Shown: piece by piece, positions 31,886 through 42,569 of the stretch
Position numbering within the stretch: the first letter of the stretch is position 1
Layout: each line of letters starts with the position of its first letter
Source: Lumbricus terrestris
Taxonomy: Eukaryota; Annelida; Clitellata; Crassiclitellata; Lumbricidae
Direction: 5' to 3'
NCBI GenBank assembly: GCA_949752735.1
Contig: OX457038.1
Location: forward strand, 62,941,752-63,005,751
DNA: 64,000 bases
Translations under genes and position numbers: made by a program
The notes under the pieces: generated by a model
Told to the model about the DNA's origin: nothing
Databases searched by the model: none
The model's input: only the letters and a program-made list of their open reading frames with translations

Positions 31886-33311
31886 TGTAGCGTTTTGGGA
31901 AAAGCTACAAGATTATACTTATTTTTATCCATGTTGGCCATAACGGTTAATTAACTCTATGCTGCACCAGAGCGAGGCTGCAGACATTACGCCAGCGTGA
32001 CGTGTGACCTTTTAGATGACGTGGCGAAAGCGTGGGCGCCGCTGATTGGCCAAGAGCGGCGCATGATCTAAAACAGCGGTAAAAGGTCGCTTCCGATTGG
32101 CTGCTGGTCCAATCTAGGTCAGTAGGACGAGAAGACGCGAAGAGGTGAAACCGACGAGAAAGACTAGGCCATCTTTTTGTATAGAAATTCGTTTAAAACT
32201 AAGTTTTCGGGCATCTAAATTAATAGATAATAAAGTAAACGACCGCTGGTCGCCTCCGGTGGAAGGAGAACGTCGAAATAAGCAAAACCGCTTAGGAATC
32301 AGGGAAGTAGAAATAAATTAAAGTGTAGCGTGCTGAATCTGTAAATGAATGAATGTTTAAAATGGCCGGAACGCGTTGATATAGATTATATAGCGCATTA
32401 CAGGTAGAGCGAAGGATAAATTAGCGCTTGTGTTAAGAAGCGTGAATATATTGAAAGAGTTGCTAGAAGTAGCCTTGCGATATAACTGTTGCTGTGGTCG
32501 TGGTAAATTAGTGCAAAGTGTTGATGTTAATTCGTTGCTTTCGTGTAACTGATTAATAGCGTGATTTGACCTTCTGCAGTAGTTAAGGAAATAAGAACTG
32601 AACTGATAGCCTAGTTATATGCAGGAGCATAAGAGATAGGTATCAAGTAATGCAGAGTGTGTAATAACCAGCCATAAATGCTGTGTAGTGTTAGGAATAC
32701 TTTGTGTTGAACTGATAAGTATTATAGGCAGAATTGTATGTGCACAGGTTGCTGCCAATTGTATATTAATTAAGTAGTAGTGAAGGAACAAATAAAGTGT
32801 TGCATATTGAAATAGAATTGAAGGTGATTCACTGACTGACTTGCAATTAGTTGTAAAACAGAATAATCCCATGTCTCGTGCCAGCTCTTTGAGGGGGGAC
32901 GCCCTAGAGGAATCGGATGATTCGGAGGGAGGGCGGACAGTCAGTAGTGATGAGAGATTTATAGAGCGCCAGATATATCCAGCCAAATACTCTCCGCCAC
33001 CTCTTCAGGAGTTCGGGTCCCTTTCGCCCAAAGCTGCCGTGGGGATAACGAACTCAGACGAGCACCGGAAAGAGGGTGCTGTCGCGCGTCGACAAACCGC
33101 CGCGGAGACATGTCCTGTAGGCCCTGGTACCCATGAAAGAAGAGAATCTGGACGTTCCTCCCTGTCGTTCACACTTGAGGTTCCCGTAGGTGGTTCCCTG
33201 TCGCCCCGGCAGTACGCCGCCCCACTGGGGGAGGGGGGCGAAAGTAAGCGAGTAAGTGGGGCATCCCTTGCAAGCGCTTCCGGTCCCCTAGCGGTTAGGG
33301 CGGGCGTAACA
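31886..33311 (+). repeat. 5' LTR of gag-only element
   Basis: 1,426 bp, apparently identical to 38507-39932. The 3' third is an open reading frame continuous with gag. Confidence 0.95.
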
Positions 33312-35735
33312 AATGGTACCAGAAGTGGGGTAGAAGTGGAACAAGGGGAACAAGTGGAACAGGTGGAACCAAGAAAATTTGGAAGGGCAGAATTTCCTGG
33401 AGAGAGAGAGAAGTGGGAAGGCGAAGAAATGGCTTATTATGGCGCTAGACCCAAGCGTCCTTCGGACTACCCTGTTACCGCAGCAATGGATGCGGGTTTT
33501 GATTTTGAATTTTACATGAGAGATAAACCAGCGAGGTTGGTTAACAGAAAGCTTGGAGGAAATAATTATGAAAGTGAAGGTTCGGAGGTAACTGATCTGC
33601 GACCCTTTCATAACGTTCTGTTGCATCCTAATATGTTGAATTTGGATAAAGGTTGTGTTGGGATCCTTGCTAACTCTGAGTGTATAGTTTCAGATATGGA
33701 GGATGGGGATTCGGCGCTGCCGAGGGAACTGGGACTCCCGCCTTCGGATGCACATCCCGGGCACCCAACCCTAGTCCACCCTCGGGCTACCACCTTCCCA
33801 CCACCGCCTCCCTCGTCGCACCCTTTCGCCGTCCGAGCCCCTCCTGCTCCGACCCCGAACACAATCGGTGGTGTCGTCAAGTCGAATCCTTGGGTGAGAA
33901 CCGTCACCCCGGTCACAGCCTCGGTGTGCAAACTGTCCGTATCCGTCGTGTCGTCGACTCAGTCAATCATGTCGACCTTGTCCTCGTCGTTGAAACCACA
34001 GGTTACACAAAGTTCCGCCTACCTGCCCTCGAATCCTGGCCCTCCCGCTTACCTGTCAGGTGGTCAACCAACAACCGCTCTGTGTCGGCCAGCTTCCGCC
34101 TACGATGAACGATTCTGGGTAACTACACGAGCAGCCCAGAACAACCTGGAAGCGAAGTTCCATGTTGTGTCTACATCCGGGAGCGAAAACAGTCAGTTCC
34201 AGTTCGAACGGTATGCTGAACCGCCTACAGCTGAACCTCAACCAACGATCCAAGGTCGTTTTCAGCCGAGTACGACTCCACCCTCGTCGGTCACTGTGCA
34301 GTCCCAATCACGCGTGAGCAGAACTGTTGATTCGAAATCCAGACAGTATATGAAATTGGACAGGTACAATGGAAAGACATCGGTCGAAGCTTTCCTAAAG
34401 AAATTCGAGATCTGTGCGAACAGTAATGGTTGGACAGATGGGGAGAAATTCGCCCAGCTGACCTGTGCCTTGACAGAGCCCGCTGATCAGCTGCTCTACG
34501 AGTTCGACTCCGAGACCATAGCATCCTGGTCTGACCTGGTTGATCGTCTACGCCTGCGGTATGGAAGCTCCGATCAAGCCGTCCTCTACCAGACCCAATT
34601 GAACACACGACGTCAAAAGATGGGTGAAGACCTCAGCTCTGTAGTACGAGACATTCGACGAATCATGATCCTGGCGTTCCCTGGTCCCACCTCGGTGCAC
34701 AGTGAAGTCATAGCGATTCGTGCCTTTCTCGACGCCCTGCGAGACAGAGACTTAGCCATGAAGGTTCGTGAGAGAGAACCTACCACCTTGGACCATGCTT
34801 ATAAGACTGCCATGCGTTTAGAGGGTTACCGTCAAGCAGATGATGGTAACCTGGGCCGCAATGAACATCGACCCAGTCGGGTAAAAACTGTAACGGAAGT
34901 AGACTCTGCCCCTGCTGACAGTCAGAGACAATTCCAAGAAATCGTGTTGAATAGGCTGGAGCAGATGGAAGCAAGAATAAACGCCATATGCAGCAGCCCC
35001 TCCGGCGATGGACAATTTCGCCCCTGGCGGCCCCGAAGTCAAGTTCCACCCAGGGCGGAACCTACTTTCGGAAGTCAGAGAACAGTTAACCGGTCATCCA
35101 GGTTCCCCGCGGGTGACCGTCGCTGCTTCGAGTGTCAACAACCCGGTCACTTTGCTCGAGTTTGTCCCACTCGTAACCACGACTCGACGCCGGAGGAGGA
35201 GGGAGAAGGATTGGAACACAATGAAGCACGCCAGGTTCAGCAGAAGAGCCGCCCTGCGCAGTGTCGTCGAGTCATCGTCTCAACCGCTGTCCCGGTGTCT
35301 TCGAACTGCAAAGTAAAAGAAAAGCCTTCAGTGAGGCGTTCGAATCCAAAAGTCGCTGGAAAATCCTGTGTTATCCCACGAGCATCGGTCGAAGTGGAAG
35401 CGCTACCACCAGAAGGAGTTCCTGTTCCAGCCAGTCCTGGGGGGAAGATCGACCAGCCCAAGGTGGTGGCCCGAGTCCCGCCTCGTCGGGGTGTGCATCT
35501 GCCCTCCCACTTCGCCAGCCCTACCTGCGGTGGAATGTGGCCTCTACCGACTTTCGTCGGGCTTCGTGGTGCTAACATGCATCCTTCCTCTGGTCTCGCC
35601 GCCTATCGAGACAGAGAGAAGAAACGCACCAGAGTTCCGCAGAATCGTCACTTTCTGTCGAGAGGCACCATTCCTCACCATCGCTGGCGAGATCACCAAG
35701 AAAGCTTCGTGCAGCCTGGGGGGTATAACGAGTAA
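32841..35735 (+). CDS. gag: Gag protein of the gag-only LTR element
   Basis: A 964-codon frame, if read from its first start codon, which lies inside the 5' LTR and runs through the primer site. A more conventional start is the ATG at 33429 (768 residues). Features from the upstream start are: a proline-rich stretch (TFPPPPPSSHPF), a Retrotrans_gag-like helical core (about residues 506-655, LDRYNGKTSVEAFLKKF onward), a short helix-rich segment (LNRLEQMEARINAI) and a CCHC knuckle (CFECQQPGHFARVC, about residue 761). An unrecognised basic tail of about 190 residues follows. It would assemble particles around element RNA. There is no catalytic domain. Confidence 0.85.
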   Translation: MQLVVKQNNPMSRASSLRGDALEESDDSEGGRTVSSDERFIERQIYPAKYSPPPLQEFGSLSPKAAVGITNSDEHRKEGAVARRQTAAETCPVGPGTHERRESGRSSLSFTLEVPVGGSLSPRQYAAPLGEGGESKRVSGASLASASGPLAVRAGVTNGTRSGVEVEQGEQVEQVEPRKFGRAEFPGEREKWEGEEMAYYGARPKRPSDYPVTAAMDAGFDFEFYMRDKPARLVNRKLGGNNYESEGSEVTDLRPFHNVLLHPNMLNLDKGCVGILANSECIVSDMEDGDSALPRELGLPPSDAHPGHPTLVHPRATTFPPPPPSSHPFAVRAPPAPTPNTIGGVVKSNPWVRTVTPVTASVCKLSVSVVSSTQSIMSTLSSSLKPQVTQSSAYLPSNPGPPAYLSGGQPTTALCRPASAYDERFWVTTRAAQNNLEAKFHVVSTSGSENSQFQFERYAEPPTAEPQPTIQGRFQPSTTPPSSVTVQSQSRVSRTVDSKSRQYMKLDRYNGKTSVEAFLKKFEICANSNGWTDGEKFAQLTCALTEPADQLLYEFDSETIASWSDLVDRLRLRYGSSDQAVLYQTQLNTRRQKMGEDLSSVVRDIRRIMILAFPGPTSVHSEVIAIRAFLDALRDRDLAMKVREREPTTLDHAYKTAMRLEGYRQADDGNLGRNEHRPSRVKTVTEVDSAPADSQRQFQEIVLNRLEQMEARINAICSSPSGDGQFRPWRPRSQVPPRAEPTFGSQRTVNRSSRFPAGDRRCFECQQPGHFARVCPTRNHDSTPEEEGEGLEHNEARQVQQKSRPAQCRRVIVSTAVPVSSNCKVKEKPSVRRSNPKVAGKSCVIPRASVEVEALPPEGVPVPASPGGKIDQPKVVARVPPRRGVHLPSHFASPTCGGMWPLPTFVGLRGANMHPSSGLAAYRDREKKRTRVPQNRHFLSRGTIPHHRWRDHQESFVQPGGYNE
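33314..33330 (+). promoter_or_regulatory. Primer binding site of gag-only element
   Basis: TGGTACCAGAAGTGGGG starts two bases after the 5' LTR. The primer tRNA is not identified. Confidence 0.55.
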
Positions 35736-38493
35736 TGTAGTGTAAGGTGATGGTAACGTCGCGTAATGGCGACGAGTAGAGATTGTGGCAAGAAGCCTAG
35801 GTTTTAGTTCCTTTGGATGAATAAAATGTTTATTTTATAACTTTGATCTAGGTTAGATCATTGGGGGTAGATTAGAATTGTTTACTTGTGTTTTATTGCA
35901 TTGTTGCTTTTATTGCCACAGAAGAAAGGCAAAATGTTGTGCTTGCATGTTAGTTTAAGATTTGATGTGCATAACCTTGATTGCAGATTAAATTTTGAAT
36001 TTAAAATGTGCTAGAGTAGGAGCAAATTACATTTGTGCATTGATTGAAAAGCAGTCTGCTAGAATTTGGTGAATTATCCTGATGTATGCATTGGCCTGAG
36101 TAGTCGGTAAGTGAGTAAGTTGTAGACTAGTAGGCAGACTGATGTTGTTGCAGGCATTAAGAATTGCATGCGAAGGTGAGACTAAGGACCTGTTATTTGG
36201 TAAGAGCGGTAATCCGTCCAATCGTCGCTATTGGTTGCTCAAGTGTACTCTTTCCTGTGTGGAAATGGAGGTGTAGAGGTCATGGTGCATAGGTACGCTT
36301 CCCTAAGCGGTAAGGCCTGGTGTAGATAGCTTCAGCCTTCATGTAATGTGTCTTGCCTGTAATAATGATTAGTGCCAATGTCTATGATTTTTATCTTACT
36401 AGGAGAGTACGGCTGTGGAAATGGTTTGACATAGGATAATAGAATTCTTAAAGAACACTGCATATATGCAAGATTGCTGTTGATACTTAGCTATTTGTCA
36501 TGTTGAATAATAGTCTAAATTCTTATATAAAAGTTGTTGTAAGGATTGAGCTCCTGATTAAGCAGTAACTGGGAAACAGTAGTAATAATTGACTAGGAAT
36601 CTAAGGTGTGTATTGCCCTGAAGAAGTTAAGTAAACAGATCGGTGGTAAACTTGTAAGTAGACTGAAATTGTTGCAGGCATTAAGGGTTACATAGAAGAG
36701 GAGACTGGTGGTCTGTTAGTTAGATGAGCTGTAATCCGTCCAGTCGCAGTTATTGGTTGCTCGAGAGTTTTTCCTGTGTGGAATGAATGAGATGTAATAA
36801 GCGGTAATCCGTCCAATCGTCGTTATTGGTTGCTTGAGAATTTTCCTGTGTGGGAATGAATGTAATAAGCGGTAATCCGTCCAATCGTCGTTATTGGTTG
36901 CTTGAGAAATTTCCTGTGTGGGAATGAATGAGATGTACTCTTTCCGTTGGTGGAAATGGATGTAAACTTCTTCCTGTGTGGAAATGAATGGATGTAATAA
37001 GCGGTAATCCGTCCAATCGTCGTTATTGGTTGCTTGAGAATTCCTGTGTGGGAATGAATGAATAAGCGGTAATCCGTCCAATCGTCGTTATTGGTTGCTT
37101 GAGAATTTTCCTGTGTGGGAATGCATGAGATGTACTCTTTCCGTTGGTGGAAATGGATGTAAACTTTTTCCTGTGTGGAAATGATGGTGAGGTATTCCTT
37201 CCGTTGGTGGAAATGTGTGTACTTGGTCCTGTGTAAACTTCCTGTGTGGAAAGGTGACGTAGAGGTAACAGCGTAGGTCATGGAGTCCATCCGTCCTAGT
37301 AGGCATAGGTACGCTTCACTAAGCGGTAATGCCTTATGCAGCTGGTTCAAGCCTTGTTGTAACGTGTTGTGCCTGTAATAATGTGTCAGCTACTGATGTG
37401 ATGATTTGTGCCTGCTGAGAGTTAACTTTGGGCTGGATACATAATGACAGAAAAATGATTCATCTTAAGGTTAGTTGCTTTTTGGATGAAAACTGCTTTA
37501 AGTCAAATTGCTTATATTTCGTGTTAGTCTAAGTTGTCGTTAATGTTGTAGCCGATAACATGTTAACTGCGCTAGGATTATCTGTAGGATTGGGAGCCGA
37601 AGCATGATTGTATGTGTTAGAGGACATTCTCTTGGTTTGTGGCTTCGAGCTGTTGCTGAAATGGATTGTAGTACATTGTTTACTGTAACTGTTTGATGTG
37701 CATTACCTGAAACCTGGGTGGGAGGATAACCCGATAGCACCTGATAATGTGTAAGAGTATGGATAATATTTCTATTGGGATTTCCAACCCTGCTTTAGTT
37801 CAGAGACTTTGTGTCTGGTAGTTAGTAGTCCCGGGGTTCGTGGAAGCAGAGACTGGTGATTAAACACCAATGGCCTGTATTCCGACGAGGATTGGGTAAC
37901 CAATGGACGTAGTTAGTAACCCTAGTGAGGTAAAGGCTGGCCTAGTGGTATGCTTTCTCTGAATCGCCTGATACCCTGACCGATATGCCTTTGCTGAATT
38001 GTGGTCTGCGTGGAGTAGGGAGCGAGAGTGAGTTGGAGACCTTCAATTTAAGTAGACGTCCCCCCCCTCTTTTTGCTGGTGATTCCGAACGTATGGTTTC
38101 AGGGAGATTGCAAAGTAAGGATGTTACATGAGCGTAAACATTGCCCTGCAGTCACCTTGAGAATTTAAGCGGCTGTGTTGTTAGGGTTAAGTTGTTATGA
38201 GTAAAGCCGTGCTAAGATGCCGTACTTTGTATGCCTGACTGTTACAACAAGCGTTGCTATGAGGCTAATTAGTTGATTTCTCCTTTTGTGAATTAGGAAC
38301 CCTGTTGGTTCTTAGAGTTAAAATGAGGCTTCTTACAGTTGCTGATGTAGAATTGTCTGCTTACTGTTCGGACTGTTCTCAAGCAGCAATGTCTTTTAGT
38401 ATAGTAGTGATGACCCTGCCTTAGCAACTCATGTACAACGGATTCAGTACGCGACCACTGCTGAATTTTCCAGTAATATGGAAAATTCGGGTT
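35736..38493 (+). other. Non-coding internal region in place of pol
   Basis: 2.8 kb between the gag stop and the polypurine tract with only short frames. Includes a tandem array at 36716-37260 and single related units near 36205. Confidence 0.75.
36716..37260. repeat. Internal tandem array of the gag-only element
   Basis: The unit contains GGTAATCCGTCCAATCGTCG, TTATTGGTTGCTTGAGAA and TTCCTGTGTGGGAATGAATG. Five copies begin near 36730, 36802, 36871, 37005 and 37068; a diverged copy lies at about 36210. A second short motif, TCTTTCCGTTGGTGGAAATG, is interspersed. Confidence 0.85.
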
Positions 38494-38506
38494 AAGAAGG
38501 GGAGAG
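38494..38506 (+). promoter_or_regulatory. Polypurine tract of gag-only element
   Basis: AAGAAGGGGAGAG directly abuts the 3' LTR, the expected primer for plus-strand synthesis. Confidence 0.8.
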
Positions 38507-39932
38507 TGTAGCGTTTTGGGAAAAGCTACAAGATTATACTTATTTTTATCCATGTTGGCCATAACGGTTAATTAACTCTATGCTGCACCAGAGCGAGGCT
38601 GCAGACATTACGCCAGCGTGACGTGTGACCTTTTAGATGACGTGGCGAAAGCGTGGGCGCCGCTGATTGGCCAAGAGCGGCGCATGATCTAAAACAGCGG
38701 TAAAAGGTCGCTTCCGATTGGCTGCTGGTCCAATCTAGGTCAGTAGGACGAGAAGACGCGAAGAGGTGAAACCGACGAGAAAGACTAGGCCATCTTTTTG
38801 TATAGAAATTCGTTTAAAACTAAGTTTTCGGGCATCTAAATTAATAGATAATAAAGTAAACGACCGCTGGTCGCCTCCGGTGGAAGGAGAACGTCGAAAT
38901 AAGCAAAACCGCTTAGGAATCAGGGAAGTAGAAATAAATTAAAGTGTAGCGTGCTGAATCTGTAAATGAATGAATGTTTAAAATGGCCGGAACGCGTTGA
39001 TATAGATTATATAGCGCATTACAGGTAGAGCGAAGGATAAATTAGCGCTTGTGTTAAGAAGCGTGAATATATTGAAAGAGTTGCTAGAAGTAGCCTTGCG
39101 ATATAACTGTTGCTGTGGTCGTGGTAAATTAGTGCAAAGTGTTGATGTTAATTCGTTGCTTTCGTGTAACTGATTAATAGCGTGATTTGACCTTCTGCAG
39201 TAGTTAAGGAAATAAGAACTGAACTGATAGCCTAGTTATATGCAGGAGCATAAGAGATAGGTATCAAGTAATGCAGAGTGTGTAATAACCAGCCATAAAT
39301 GCTGTGTAGTGTTAGGAATACTTTGTGTTGAACTGATAAGTATTATAGGCAGAATTGTATGTGCACAGGTTGCTGCCAATTGTATATTAATTAAGTAGTA
39401 GTGAAGGAACAAATAAAGTGTTGCATATTGAAATAGAATTGAAGGTGATTCACTGACTGACTTGCAATTAGTTGTAAAACAGAATAATCCCATGTCTCGT
39501 GCCAGCTCTTTGAGGGGGGACGCCCTAGAGGAATCGGATGATTCGGAGGGAGGGCGGACAGTCAGTAGTGATGAGAGATTTATAGAGCGCCAGATATATC
39601 CAGCCAAATACTCTCCGCCACCTCTTCAGGAGTTCGGGTCCCTTTCGCCCAAAGCTGCCGTGGGGATAACGAACTCAGACGAGCACCGGAAAGAGGGTGC
39701 TGTCGCGCGTCGACAAACCGCCGCGGAGACATGTCCTGTAGGCCCTGGTACCCATGAAAGAAGAGAATCTGGACGTTCCTCCCTGTCGTTCACACTTGAG
39801 GTTCCCGTAGGTGGTTCCCTGTCGCCCCGGCAGTACGCCGCCCCACTGGGGGAGGGGGGCGAAAGTAAGCGAGTAAGTGGGGCATCCCTTGCAAGCGCTT
39901 CCGGTCCCCTAGCGGTTAGGGCGGGCGTAACA
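38507..39932 (+). repeat. 3' LTR of gag-only element
   Basis: 1,426 bp, apparently identical to the 5' LTR. The frame at 39462-40001 is the LTR part of gag running into flanking DNA and is not a gene. Confidence 0.95.
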
Positions 39933-39963
39933 TTACTTCCTCTAAACCATTCATTGATATCTA

Positions 39964-41130
39964 CAGGGTGCGCCAAAAAAGTAATCCCTTACGGTTTTTA
40001 GCCCATATCTTGGCCAAACATACGAATTTTTAAATGAAACTTTACAGTCTTAAAGGCAATATATATCTACGTACAATGGTCAAATTACAAAAAAATTCAA
40101 ACGGAACAAAAGTTACACCACTTTTAGGGAGGCCACCCACCGTTTTTTGACGATTCAAAAACGAAGCGCAACAAAAATTAGGTTTTTTGCCAATATCTTG
40201 GCCAAAATTAAGAATATCGAAATGAAATTTTACAGGCTTATAGACAATTCATATCTGCACATAATGCTCAGATTTCATCAACATATTTCAAACAGGACAA
40301 AAGTTATACCACTTTTAGTGAGGCCACCCACCGTTTTTTGACGATTCAGAAACGAAACGCAACAAAAAGTAACAAAAACACGATTTTATAAGTCTCATCT
40401 CAAATAACTGTTGTAAAATGACCTTGGTAGTGCTTCACAACTTGTGCTCAATGCGCTCACCACCCGTGCCAAAACTTTTTTTGAGTCTCTTTGCAAAGTT
40501 CTTGATGGACCTGTTGATTAAGGTGATAGATTTCTTATTTACCAATTTGATCGTCATTTTGCTAAGTGACTTCTCAGTGGCGCGCAGCTACGCTGGTGCC
40601 CTGTTTCTTTGTTAAATAGTAACAATAATGATCATCTGGCAATATCAAGGCTATTTGATAACAATTACTTAAGATGAGACTTAATAAAATCGTGTTTTTG
40701 CTACTTTTTCCTGCGTTACGTCTTTGAATCGTCAAGAAACAGGGGTGGCCTCACTAAAAGTGGTATAACTTATGTTCTGTTTGAAATATTTTGATGGAAT
40801 CTGACCACCATGTGCAGATATGAATTGTCTTTAAGCCTGTAAAATTTCATTTCGATATTCTTAGTTTTGGCCAAGATATTGGCCAGAATAATTAGATTGG
40901 TTTTTTGTTACTTTTCGTTGCGTCGCGTTTTTGAATCGTCAAAAACCGGTGGGTGGCCTCACTAAAAGTGATATAACTTTTGTTCTGTTTCACACATGAC
41001 TATGAAATATGGCTATTGTACGTAGATATGAATTACCTTCAAGCCCGTAAAACTGGATTTGAAAAATTCCTATTTTTGGCCAAGATATTGATAAAAATCC
41101 GTAGGGGATTACTTTTTTTGGCGCACAATG
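39964..41130. mobile_element. Palindromic mariner-type element
   Basis: TA flanks both sides (39962-39963 and 41131-41132). The ends CAGGGTGCGCCAAAAAAGTA and TACTTTTTTTGGCGCACAATG are inverted. Each arm is about 420 bp and is itself two direct copies of a roughly 190-bp module containing GGCCACCCACCGTTTTTTGA (near 40125 and 40318; inverted near 40725 and 40928). The centre is about 270 bp. No transposase is recognisable. Confidence 0.85.
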
Positions 41131-41178
41131 TATATTTAGACCGATGAAATCATTAACAATTTCCATGTTTAATGTCTT

Positions 41179-41663
41179 CCGGTGTCACGAAATAGAGTAT
41201 CCCCCGTATTAATTGTATCCCTCAAATTAAAAAGTCGAAAAAAACGCTTCCGCGTATATTTTATTTTGCAAATTAATTTTCATCTGCTTTGTTTGGAACA
41301 ATGACACTAACAGGTGTGTTACAATGACACTAACAGGTGTGTTTATTCCTACTATATAATTTGTTTTGCCCTGTTTTTAAGAGCACTTCAAATATTTAAA
41401 ACACTTAAAAACACTCAAAGTCACTAAATAAATTCGAGTTGCCTTTATCTGAGCATTGCTTAGAACACTTAAAACAATTAGAGTCACTTTAAATTTTGAT
41501 TACAGCATAATTTTTTTATCATGCGCCTTTTTCAAAAAAGGGGATAGAATGGTTTATCCCCCAGGATAGACTAGACCGGTTAATTCCATCCCATCCGGGG
41601 GGGATAGATTAATTCATCCCCCCGGATAGCTTTCAGAGGGTATACTCCGTTTCGTGTCACCGG
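41179..41663. mobile_element. TIR element containing an inverted hAT-like segment
   Basis: The ends CCGGTGTCACGAAATAGAGT and the inverse of CCGGTGACACGAAACGGAGT form imperfect inverted repeats. No target duplication is evident. About 41240-41525 matches 1320-1595 of the first hAT element in reverse orientation, with an added tandem copy of GACACTAACAGGTGTG. Near the right end GGGATAGATTAATTCATCCC-type palindromes recur. Confidence 0.55.
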
Positions 41664-42569
41664 CCATAACCGTAGTTGGCCTTGACCTGACCTATTGAGA
41701 TGTCGAACCCGCTTATTATATGACTATGCTTTCATCGACTTCATTTTCTCGTCAATGAATGAATGTATAAATGAATGAATGGACGAATCAATCATTTAAT
41801 ATTGACGTGTAGGCACTGAAAATCTGAAATTGACATTGCTTACAGCAACGGCAAACCCAAATTATTAGGGTAAGCAAATTATCTTAGAAGCAATGAGAGG
41901 ACACAAAAATTAGTGATGCAATGAATATTCGTAATTGGTATCATTGCAAATAATAATTATGAGTCAGTGTAACTAAAGAATGAGAAACATATTATGTATC
42001 CAGTCCAACATAATAACACAAACAATAACACAAACACAATATATGTGTCGAGCATAATGATGGTAAAAATGGTCTCAATGTCTACCTTCATTACCAACCA
42101 AATACCAACTAAATACCTCTCCAACTTTATGCATATGCCTCTATCAGCGACATTTGTTTCACCCCCTGCAATCTACAGACCGTCTTGACCTGTTATTTTT
42201 GGCCCTCGTGTTCGGTGAAGCCTCGACTCAGGGCCGAGCATTTGCTGCGATAGGTCCCTTCACATGGAGTGGTCTTTCCTCTCTTTGATGGGCTAAGTTC
42301 ATGTCTGGGCTTTTCTCCGCATCCTCTCGCTCTATCTCAAGACGTTTCTTTTTCATCGGGGTCTTCTGTGCTGAAAGTGACTCTGAATAGTCTATGCTGC
42401 GATAGGTGCCCTATAAATTTTTTTATAAGATACAATTTCATTTTAACTACATGTTAAGCATTGCAACCCATCTTCATTTCTACTAAGCACATGAATTCCA
42501 TTCTAGCAGAAATGTTTTAACTGTGCAGCATCAAGAACAAATCGCCCGGTTAAGTCTTTAACTAATCCA

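Larger units (their letters stand above)
31886..39932 (+). mobile_element. Gag-only LTR retrotransposon (TR-GAG type)
   Basis: Two direct LTRs of 1,426 bp (31886-33311 and 38507-39932) begin TGTAGCGTTTTGGG and end GCGTAACA. They share one constant offset and I saw no difference between them. A TTAC duplication flanks them (31882-31885, 39933-39936); 4 bp is clear and a fifth base would mismatch. A primer site at 33314, a polypurine tract at 38494-38506 and one gag-type frame are present. No protease, RT, RNase H or integrase motif occurs; 35736-38493 is non-coding. It would depend on another element for Pol. Confidence 0.9.

Noticed and set aside
33288..35745. Alternative frames over the gag-only element
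   Set aside because: No motifs; they overlap the long gag frame, which has the knuckle and Retrotrans_gag-like core.
36716..37350. Minus-strand frames of 121 and 175 codons with repeated NNDWTDYR words
   Set aside because: Products of the tandem array in the gag-only element; repeat period and indels explain them.
39462..40001. 179-codon frame near the 3' LTR
   Set aside because: It is the LTR-encoded start of gag running into flanking DNA, not a separate gene.
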